This document shows, in pieces, positions 1 to 4,653 of a DNA stretch of 5,149 bases. The first letter of the stretch is position 1. Each line of letters begins with the position of its first letter. Source of the DNA: Myxococcales bacterium. Lineage in GTDB: Bacteria; Myxococcota; Polyangia; Fen-1088. The stretch lies in assembly GCA_003153875.1 (NCBI GenBank), contig PMBY01000361.1:13440-18588 (forward strand). Direction: 5' to 3'. The position numbers and the translations under genes are program-made. A model generated the notes under the pieces. That model worked only from the letters and a program-made list of their open reading frames with translations. It did no database searches and had not been told where the DNA came from.

Positions 1-386
1 CCGCCGCCAAAATAGGCGAACAAGCCGGGATCGCTGGCCTGCCAGGCGTCCACCAGCTCGGCGAAATGGCGAAAGTTCTCGGCGGAGAAGAAGGATCCCG
101 GTTTGGGCCCGGCGGTCCAGCGCAAATCGAGGCAATCGGCAAGGCCCTCGGCGTACGGATTGTGATGGCCGCGCGACCGCTCTCGGTTTTCCCAGATGTG
201 GATGCCCGCCCGACGCGCGATGGCGGCCAGCAGGGTGGACTTGCCCGATCCGTTCTCGCCCACGAACAAGGTCACCGGCGCGTCGATGGGTACGGTCGTG
301 GTCTGCTGGAACAGCGGCAGGTGGAACGGATACGCCTCGCGCGTGGGGAAGCGATCGTGAACGATGGTCAGGCCTGTCAGATGCAC
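1..386 (-). CDS. AAA/ABC-type ATPase (COG3910-like), N-terminal part, cut by window edge
   Basis: This is a predicted soluble ATPase of the short AAA family typified by COG3910; its partner and substrate are unknown. The minus frame is open from the left edge to 386, giving 128 codons. Residues 43-51 read GENGSGKST, a textbook Walker A (P-loop). It is preceded by a family-like strand (PVTLFV) and an N-terminal segment with the family pattern YPFHLP (19-24). Further on, GSFFSAENF (97-105) matches the family's FFxAExF element. The window ends at residues YFGG, which in relatives comes just before the ABC-like signature (xSLHxQSHGE), so signature, Walker B and C-terminus lie outside. There is no ATG in frame; I chose the GTG at 384-386 because it gives the family-like start (M)HLTGLTIV. 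The Shine-Dalgarno is weak (AGAAG about 10 bases upstream). Relatives are about 240-270 residues. The gap to the phosphoesterase upstream is 84 bp on the same strand, so cotranscription is possible. Family call is firm, exact start moderate. Confidence 0.85.
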   Translation of the reverse strand, partial: MHLTGLTIVHDRFPTREAYPFHLPLFQQTTTVPIDAPVTLFVGENGSGKSTLLAAIARRAGIHIWENRERSRGHHNPYAEGLADCLDLRWTAGPKPGSFFSAENFRHFAELVDAWQASDPGLFAYFGG

Positions 387-469
387 CGGCGCAGCTTCTG
401 ACGCCTGCCCCAAGTTGTCCAGGGATTCGGAACCCAAGGTGCAAACGTGCGCTGCCGCCGCGAGAGCAA

Positions 470-1798
470 CTACCTGGTCGCGAGATCCAACGCCACGCTG
501 TTGTCGGGCGGGGGCAAGTCTGTCCAGACACTTTCCAGCATGGTGGCGGCAAGTTGGGTGTGGATATCACCGCTTCCACGAAGGCTCTGGATGTTGGCCT
601 GCATGTCGGAAGGCATGACCTCGTCGCCGGCATAGTGCGCGACCAACCCCTCGGCCATCCAGGGCGAGATCTGCTGGGCCTGGTCGGCAGCAATGGAGTA
701 GGGCGGGGCCGTGATGAGAGCAGCGATGTATTGATCGAGGCCGGCCAGCAGCTTGTCGTGGGCGTAGCTCTGGAAGTCGGCGGCGCCTTGGAGATCGTAG
801 TCGATGGAAGTGATGTGTTGGGTGGTCACAGTGAGTGTGTCACCCGCGACCTCCACGATGCGATAGGGACAAGGATAGGTCACCGCTGAACCTGTCTCGA
901 TATCGAAGAGCGACTGGCTCGACCCGGCGGGCGTTCCCTGGGTAATGTCGTTGGCGTGAAAGTGTCCGGTCAACACCACGCCCATACCGCCGTCGGAGAA
1001 CAGGCTGGCGATAGCGGCGCGGTCGTTGACCAGATATTCGGGGAAGACCACAGTCTGGCTGGCAAAGTGTTCGATCGCTCCATGGTGCATCATCCCGATC
1101 ACGCGGATCTGGCTTGCCTTGGCCTGGTCGAGCCGAGCCTTGATCCAGGTTTGGGTGGTGTCGCGCAGGCGGCCCGCGACTTGCGAATCCCCGGGGTTGG
1201 GCCCGTAGATGCACGAGTCGAGCGCCACGAGCCAGAGCCCGGGCACCAATTCGGCCACATAGCTGAGTGAATCGGGATCGTGCGAGATGGCTTCGCCAAA
1301 GCCAAAGTCCTGGTAGATCGTCGAGAAATCGGCGGGCGCAATCGACGGCACCGGCGTCGTGGTATCCCCGGAGTAGCTCGCGGCACCGGGGTTCTGAATG
1401 TCGTGGTTGCCGGGCACGACAAAAATCCTGCGCCCTTGCGCTTTCATTTGCCCAAGGTAGTTGGCGACTAGGCCGTGTGATGTCTGCTCGCCGTCCTTGG
1501 TCAGATCGCCGGGGATGAGCACGACGTCGGGGTTTTCAGCGTTCACCGCAGAAACCAGGGCACGCAAGACAGCATCGCTTTCCGCGACCAGCTTGCGATC
1601 GTGGGCCACATAGCTGTCGAACGCCGCCCCGGTCGTTCCCAGCGAAGGATCGTAGTAGTGAGGGTCGGAGAAGACCATCAGCTTGACCGTCGGAGTGGGG
1701 GTCACCGACGGGCTGCTGGCGCCGCCGCAAGCGGGTGCGAAAAGGCCGCAGAGAAAGGCAAGCCGGTACAGACGAATACCCGACATGAGAGATCTCAT
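470..1798 (-). CDS. Lipoprotein metallophosphoesterase (calcineurin-like)
   Basis: A predicted exported phosphoesterase with a two-metal centre; the natural substrate cannot be read from sequence. The 442-residue frame starts with a basic, hydrophobic signal segment ending FAPAC-GG, so Cys24 is a likely lipidation site, although -3 is Ala rather than the preferred Leu. A Ser/Thr/Pro-rich linker (28-38) follows. The metal motifs are all present in order: DPH (D45, H47), GDLT (97-100), GNHD (130-133), MMHHG (236-240) and GHFH (278-281). Residues after about 330 form a mostly helical C-terminal region that I recall also being present in relatives of about 450 residues. A TGA lies one codon before ATG 1798, so the start is either that codon or the ATG at 1784-1786. 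GTGAGGG abuts the first and sits about 12 bases from the second, so the choice is open; the second leaves a more standard signal peptide (MSGIRLYRLAF). The gene is divergent from the ferritin-like gene. Phosphodiesterase activity is plausible by family, not shown. Confidence 0.93.
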   Translation of the reverse strand: MRSLMSGIRLYRLAFLCGLFAPACGGASSPSVTPTPTVKLMVFSDPHYYDPSLGTTGAAFDSYVAHDRKLVAESDAVLRALVSAVNAENPDVVLIPGDLTKDGEQTSHGLVANYLGQMKAQGRRIFVVPGNHDIQNPGAASYSGDTTTPVPSIAPADFSTIYQDFGFGEAISHDPDSLSYVAELVPGLWLVALDSCIYGPNPGDSQVAGRLRDTTQTWIKARLDQAKASQIRVIGMMHHGAIEHFASQTVVFPEYLVNDRAAIASLFSDGGMGVVLTGHFHANDITQGTPAGSSQSLFDIETGSAVTYPCPYRIVEVAGDTLTVTTQHITSIDYDLQGAADFQSYAHDKLLAGLDQYIAALITAPPYSIAADQAQQISPWMAEGLVAHYAGDEVMPSDMQANIQSLRGSGDIHTQLAATMLESVWTDLPPPDNSVALDLATR

Positions 1799-1920
1799 CC
1801 CTCACCGCGTGCGAATCGGCAAGCCCCAACTGTGCAAACCTGAAAGAGGAGTGCTAAGGTATGATATTGCGCAGTCTTTTGGGGTTGCCCAACAACTCGG
1901 GCGCAGGCAGAGGAGGAGAC
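1799..1920. promoter_or_regulatory. Divergent intergenic region (phosphoesterase / ferritin-like gene)
   Basis: This 122-bp gap must hold the promoters of both flanking genes unless they are read from further off. On the plus strand a TATGAT (1860-1865) resembles a -10 box, but the hexamer 17 bp upstream (AACCTG) is a poor -35, so the promoter assignment is weak. If it is used, transcription would begin near 1872. That would leave about 50 bases of leader before ATG 1921 and exclude the upstream in-frame ATG at 1861. No clear operator repeat was seen. Confidence 0.3.
1911..1918 (+). promoter_or_regulatory. Strong ribosome binding site deciding the ferritin-like start
   Basis: AGGAGGAG lies 2 bases before ATG 1921 (4 bases from the AGGAGG core). 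It is close to a perfect anti-Shine-Dalgarno match and is the best such site in the window. A second site, GAGGAG at 1846-1851, stands 9 bases before the in-frame ATG 1861, so the longer start cannot be excluded on ribosome binding alone. Codons 1861-1920 are rich in rare-type triplets (ATA, TTG, CTT, AGA, GGA), unlike the body of the gene, which favours 1921. Confidence 0.75.
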
Positions 1921-2436
1921 ATGACCATCGAAGAGGCGATCAAGACCGCACTTGAATTCGAGAAGAAGGTTCACGCGCTCTACGAAACTGCGGCGAAGAA
2001 CGCAAGCGACGTCACCGCTAAGAAAGTGTTCGCGACTCTGGCACAAGAAGAACAGGGCCACGTCGCTTACCTGGATAGCCGTTTGGCCGAGTGGCAGAAG
2101 GACGGCCGTTTGTCACCCGAGACGCTGCGAACCGTCCTACCTTCTGCCCAGCGCATCCGGGCCGGGGTTGGGCGCACACGCGCAGGGGTCGGCAAGGAAA
2201 CCGGCAGCCACGACGCCGAATTGTCGTCGCTGTACAAAGCCCTGGCGGCTGAAGACGAGACCTCGGCCTTCTACATTCGGATGGTCCGCGAGCTTCCGGT
2301 GGAGGGCCAGAACCTGTTCTCCCGTTTTCTGGAGATCGAGGAAGGGCACGGGGCCATTGTCCAAGCCGAGATCGACAACGTCAAGCGCCTGGGGTTCTGG
2401 TTCGATCTGAAGGAGTTCGATCTGGAAGCAGGCTGA
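1921..2436 (+). CDS. Ferritin-like diiron protein (rubrerythrin-type, no rubredoxin domain)
   Basis: A predicted cytoplasmic four-helix-bundle diiron protein. Relatives reduce hydrogen peroxide or handle iron, but the electron donor here is unknown. From ATG 1921 it has 171 residues. Helix 1 carries E14 seven residues before Y21; helix 2 has E44-x-x-H47 (EEQGH). Helix 3 repeats the pattern with E111 and Y118, and helix 4 has E140-x-x-H143 (EEGH). This two-fold E...Y / ExxH plan is the rubrerythrin diiron signature. There are no CxxC pairs, so the C-terminal rubredoxin domain of classic rubrerythrin is absent. The two half-bundles are joined by a charged linker (about 76-98) containing AGVGRTRAGVG, a short internal repeat. 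The C-terminus is acidic and repeats FDL (FDLKEFDLEAG), from a 9-bp direct repeat at 2401-2409 and 2416-2424. An in-frame ATG at 1861 would add 20 residues that do not resemble the family. It is transcribed alone, divergent from the phosphoesterase and convergent with the lyase frame. Confidence 0.9.
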   Translation: MTIEEAIKTALEFEKKVHALYETAAKNASDVTAKKVFATLAQEEQGHVAYLDSRLAEWQKDGRLSPETLRTVLPSAQRIRAGVGRTRAGVGKETGSHDAELSSLYKALAAEDETSAFYIRMVRELPVEGQNLFSRFLEIEEGHGAIVQAEIDNVKRLGFWFDLKEFDLEAG

Positions 2437-2458
2437 CCTGCTGGCACTCCGTCAGATC
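2419..2458 (+). terminator. Nested stem-loop at the ferritin-like stop codon, possible terminator
   Basis: An inner perfect stem AGCAGG (2427-2432) / CCTGCT (2437-2442) has a 4-base loop CTGA that contains the TGA stop. It lies inside a second perfect stem GATCTG (2419-2424) / CAGATC (2453-2458). There is no following T-run, so this is not a classic intrinsic terminator. It lies between convergent genes, where a hairpin could serve both directions. The structure is seen in the sequence; the function is inferred. Confidence 0.4.
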
Positions 2459-2482
2459 AGAACGACTCGCGCCCCGTCTACC

Positions 2483-3460
2483 TCACGGATCAGCCATGCC
2501 GGCGCCGATGTGGAATCCCACATGCGGCGGCTGGTTGTAGCTTGACTGCTCGAAATTCACCTGCGCCCGGTAGGTCGGATCGTGCATGAGAGTGTAGATG
2601 CGGCGCTTGGTCACATCCGTGGTCGTGTAGAGACGCAAGGCTCCGCCGGCGGTTTCGCGCCAGATGATCTCCTCACGCCAATCGCCCAGCATGTCTGCGG
2701 TCAGCGTCGGGGTGCTCTTGGTACTGTTGTTCGACGAACACTGGCCACAGCTGAGCAGGGTTCCGCCGCCGTCTTTAGTGATCGACGTGCCGCTTTCAAG
2801 CTCGTTGGAAATGGGGTCGCCCCAATCGGGAGTGCTCCCGTAGAGCACCGGATACTCAATGGTCGCCCGCTCCGCCCCGGTCGTCCCGTCGAACACGGTA
2901 AACCACTCCGGTCCGGTCAAGACCATGCCTCGAGGAATTCTGTAGTCCTTGGTGTTGTCGGCGCCCGCCGCTGGCCCGGTTTTCAAGAAGGCGCCCGTTC
3001 CATCCTTGGTGCCGGGCGCGGTCTTGAACGCCACCTCGGCCTTGCCGTCGCCATCGAAGTCATACACTGACATTTGCGTATCGTGTGCCCCGGCGCGGAT
3101 GTTCATGCCGATGTTGATGCGCCACAGCCTGGTTCCGTCCATCTTGAGCCCGTCGACATAGACCGGGTCGGTAGTGCCGGCCGCCCCAGAGTCTTTCGAA
3201 TTCGACGGATCCCATTTGAGCACGATGTCGAGTTTGCCGTCGCCATCGAGATCGCCAGGGCTGGCATCATTTGCGGTGTACGATCCGGACGGCGCTTGAA
3301 TCGGAATACTCAGGTATTGCTGTGCCCAGACCTTGACCGCAGGAGACTTTTCCCCCTCGGTTCCTTTGATCACGGCGCTGACCGTGTAGCTGGAGCTGGC
3401 TGTGCCGGCTGCGTCCAGGAAGTTGGTGCTATCGGTGACGTTCTTGGCACATCCCGGCAT
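2483..3460 (-). pseudogene. Rhamnogalacturonan lyase (PL11), truncated at N-terminus and with internal in-frame deletion
   Basis: Intact PL11 enzymes (YesW/YesX type, about 600 residues, normally secreted) cut the rhamnogalacturonan I backbone of pectin by beta-elimination. This frame has 325 codons. Residues 8-215 follow the family closely: end of the N-terminal beta domain, SANDAS-like TANDASPGD, calcium-loop motifs DLDGDGKLD (70-78) and DFDGDGKAE (134-142), LKWDPSNSKD (81-90), NIRAGAH (120-126) and GPEWFTVFDG (183-192). After PDWGD (211-215), where relatives continue NYGNRVDRFLA, it jumps to the family's C-terminal part: GTSITK (224-229), SSNNSTKSTP (242-251), GDWREE (259-264), LYTTTD (277-282), YTLMHDPTYR (289-298), YNQPPH (308-313). 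About 270-300 residues of the propeller are thus missing without a frame break. The start is also wrong: no signal peptide, no Shine-Dalgarno before ATG 3460, and the first residues align inside the family's N-terminal domain. The natural C-terminus is kept. Probably nonfunctional; a compact active variant or an assembly error is possible. Confidence 0.8.
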
Positions 3461-3611
3461 ACGCAGCTGGCCAGTCGATTGCCTCGCCGACCGAGAGCCA
3501 CGGGAACTTTTGCGCTTGCTCGCGCTGCTGATGCTCGCTCCGAACGGGCTTGCGTATATTCACGCGCGGGGCCCGACCCATTTTCGTGAATTGATTCCTG
3601 ATCAGGCGCAC
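3461..3611 (-). other. Gap upstream of the lyase frame, possible frameshifted 5' remnant
   Basis: These 151 bases separate the peroxiredoxin stop from the lyase frame. On the minus strand, just before the open frame, the neighbouring frame reads VCRD and would join the lyase as VCRDG-AKNVTDST if one base were restored at about 3450. Family members have (N)VYRDG at the matching place, so a one-base loss is a reasonable explanation. Further upstream the lyase frame meets TGA at about 3562, and I cannot recognise a signal peptide or the expected SWRLLG-type strand in any frame. A minus ORF of 60 codons (3429-3611) has no recognisable content and is probably chance. Confidence 0.3.
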
Positions 3612-3621
3612 CTACTTGCGC
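3606..3621 (-). terminator. Small hairpin over the peroxiredoxin stop codon
   Basis: GCGCA (3606-3610) pairs with TGCGC (3617-3621) around a 6-base loop that holds the TAG stop (3612-3614 on this strand). Directly beyond it is the 10-bp palindrome CCTGATCAGG (3597-3606). There is no T-run. A role in termination or mRNA 3'-end stability is inference only. Confidence 0.3.
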
Positions 3622-4091
3622 AGTTCAGCCAGTTTGGCTTGCACCTCGGCGGCGTGGCCTTGGGCGGTGACCTTGGGGAAGTGGTGCGCGATGCGGCCGG
3701 CGGGATCGATTGTCGCGGTGGACCGGATCACACCCTCGCTGGTTTTGCCGTACAGGGTTTTCTCGCCCCAGGCCCCATAGGCCTGCAACAGCTTGTGTTC
3801 CGGATCGCTCAGCAAGGTCAGCTTGAGGTTGTACTTGGCGATGAATTTACGGTGACTCTCGGGCGAATCCGGGCTGCAGCCCATCACCACGGCGTCCAGC
3901 TTCTCAAAGCCGGCCAGACCGGCAGTGAAATCGCAGGCCTCGACGGTGCAGCCCGGCGTGTCGTCGCGAGGATAGAAGTAGAGCACCACCCACTGCCCTG
4001 CGAAGTCGGACAGAGCCACCTCGCGGCCGTCTTGGTCGGGCAGCTTGAAGTTCGGTGCTTTGCTCCCCACGTTCAGATCTATCTTGCTCAT
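3612..4091 (-). CDS. bcp: Thioredoxin-dependent peroxiredoxin, Bcp/PrxQ type
   Basis: A cytoplasmic thiol peroxidase that reduces hydrogen peroxide and organic hydroperoxides, recycled by thioredoxin in characterised relatives. It has 159 residues, the usual length. Residues 8-40 have the AhpC/TSA entry (VGSKAPNFKLPDQDG ... VVLYFYP). The active-site motif PRDDTPGC (41-48) puts the peroxidatic cysteine at C48 and the resolving cysteine at C53 (CTVEAC), the hallmark spacing of PrxQ. The conserved arginine of the RSTxxID strand is R123. C72 (GCSPDSP) is an additional cysteine where Val is more common. The frame is open upstream to 4283, but ATG 4089-4091 gives the standard N-terminus MSKIDLNVGSKAP; longer starts would overlap the divergent gene. 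No Shine-Dalgarno precedes it (CATCCAAACAGAC), so translation may be weak or leader-dependent. It stands alone on this strand, divergent from the small hypothetical gene. Family call very sure; the gene symbol is given on family grounds. Confidence 0.95.
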   Translation of the reverse strand: MSKIDLNVGSKAPNFKLPDQDGREVALSDFAGQWVVLYFYPRDDTPGCTVEACDFTAGLAGFEKLDAVVMGCSPDSPESHRKFIAKYNLKLTLLSDPEHKLLQAYGAWGEKTLYGKTSEGVIRSTATIDPAGRIAHHFPKVTAQGHAAEVQAKLAELRK

Positions 4092-4175
4092 GTCTGTTTG
4101 GATGCGGCAGATCGCAATTGGCTTCCACATCAAACGCGGGTTGCGCGAATGCCTCGGGCAGGCAACAATATAGTT
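4092..4175. promoter_or_regulatory. Divergent intergenic region with AT-rich block
   Basis: The gap between the peroxiredoxin and the small hypothetical gene contains one conspicuously AT-rich stretch, AACAATATAGTT (4164-4175), in otherwise GC-rich DNA. Read on the minus strand it offers TATATT (4167-4172) as a -10-like element for the peroxiredoxin, giving a leader of about 70 bases. On the plus strand TATAGT (4169-4174) would place the transcript start inside the small gene, so it fits the minus direction better. No convincing -35 was found for either. Confidence 0.25.
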
Positions 4176-4514
4176 GTGAGGAAGCTCTCCAAGTGGCCCG
4201 CGCAAGATGTGGCGTTGCTCTATGCCCCCACCGACGATGGAGCAGGGGCCCGGTTTGTGCGGGCGCACCAGGGCGAGCTGCAAACCGGCGAAGTGCGTCC
4301 ACTCGTTGAGGGCCGGTCGCTGTGCGGTCAGGAACTGGTGCGCCTGCGGCCGCGTTCAGAGCTGCCCATGCTGTTCGACGTGGAAGTCATCCAGCCAGCC
4401 GAGCGAGCCATGCGCGACACAGTGGGGCCGGCGCAGGTGGCTTCTGACCAGTACCGGCGCCATTGGGAAGACACTTTTGCGCCACGCAAGGCCAGCGGCC
4501 AGCTCGCCAACTGA
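4176..4514 (+). CDS. Small conserved-looking hypothetical protein
   Basis: Function unknown. From GTG 4176 the product is 112 residues, soluble, with no signal peptide or membrane segment. The visible layout is an N-terminal RKLSKWPAQDV, a beta-rich charged middle (GEVRPLVEGRSL, ELVRLRPR), the strand LFDVEVI, then a C-terminal element GPAQVASDQYRRHWEDTF followed by a polar tail ending LAN. I recall small uncharacterised proteins from deltaproteobacteria/Myxococcota with a similar KLSKWP start and a GPAQVA..YR..W...F ending, but cannot confirm this here. The alternative start is ATG 4149, adding nine residues (MPRAGNNIV) encoded partly by AAT-ATA-GTT, codons unlike the rest. Neither start has a good Shine-Dalgarno. 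The frame remains open back to 3402, but that part is antisense to the peroxiredoxin. Third positions are GC-rich through most of 4176-4514, which supports coding. It is divergent from the peroxiredoxin, so a shared control region is possible. Real gene likely, start uncertain. Confidence 0.7.
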   Translation: MRKLSKWPAQDVALLYAPTDDGAGARFVRAHQGELQTGEVRPLVEGRSLCGQELVRLRPRSELPMLFDVEVIQPAERAMRDTVGPAQVASDQYRRHWEDTFAPRKASGQLAN

Positions 4515-4537
4515 AGCGCCCGGGTGGCCAGCACCGG

Positions 4538-4636
4538 TCAGCGACTCAGCACGATCAGGCTGACGCTGTAAACGTCTTGCGGGAAGGTTGCGGTCCACGA
4601 GGTGCCGGTGGCCGTGGTCTGGTAGTAACACAGCTC
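4538..4636 (-). pseudogene. Possible 3' remnant of a secreted glycoside hydrolase
   Basis: On the minus strand, just after the glycosyltransferase stop and in a different frame, 32 codons read ELCYYQTTATGTSW then TATFPQDVYSVSLIVLSR and end at a TGA (4538-4540). 27 of 32 third positions are G or C, a strong coding signature for this DNA. The pattern of alternating Thr/Ser strands closing with an aromatic-Pro loop and YSVSLIVL is what the C-terminal beta domain of many glycoside hydrolases looks like at its very end. It has no start codon of its own. Upstream the frame is open but is simply an overlap with the glycosyltransferase gene. I infer that a larger polysaccharidase gene was cut off here. 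It could instead be chance; the family cannot be named. Confidence 0.4.
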
Positions 4637-4653
4637 GGCTACGACAGGTAGCC
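4637..4653 (-). terminator. Hairpin over the glycosyltransferase stop codon
   Basis: GGCTAC (4637-4642) and GTAGCC (4648-4653) form a perfect 6-bp stem with a 5-base loop; the TAG stop (4639-4641 on this strand) lies in the stem. It coincides with the junction between the glycosyltransferase gene and the glycosidase-like tail. There is no T-run, so intrinsic termination is doubtful. Confidence 0.35.

Noticed and set aside
459..482. CGCGA / TCGCG inverted repeat around the phosphoesterase stop
   Set aside because: Only a 5-bp stem with a 14-base loop; too weak to list with the three tighter stop-codon hairpins.
1791..1800. Near-palindrome around GAGATCTC at the phosphoesterase start
   Set aside because: Very short and inside the start region; nothing else supports an operator.
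2582..3161. Plus-strand open frames over the lyase
   Set aside because: Shadows of a GC-rich coding strand; the minus frame carries clear PL11 motifs.
3429..3611. Sixty-codon minus-strand frame between the lyase and peroxiredoxin
   Set aside because: No Shine-Dalgarno or recognisable motif, and it overlaps the lyase frame; best explained as chance or decayed sequence.
3402..4148. Long plus-strand open frame continuous with the small hypothetical gene
   Set aside because: It is antisense to the PrxQ gene, whose motifs are unmistakable; only the part from about 4149-4176 onward lies outside and looks coding.
4092..4283. N-terminal extension of the peroxiredoxin to 4283
   Set aside because: The added 64 residues do not resemble the family and overlap the divergent gene; ATG 4091 gives the standard N-terminus.
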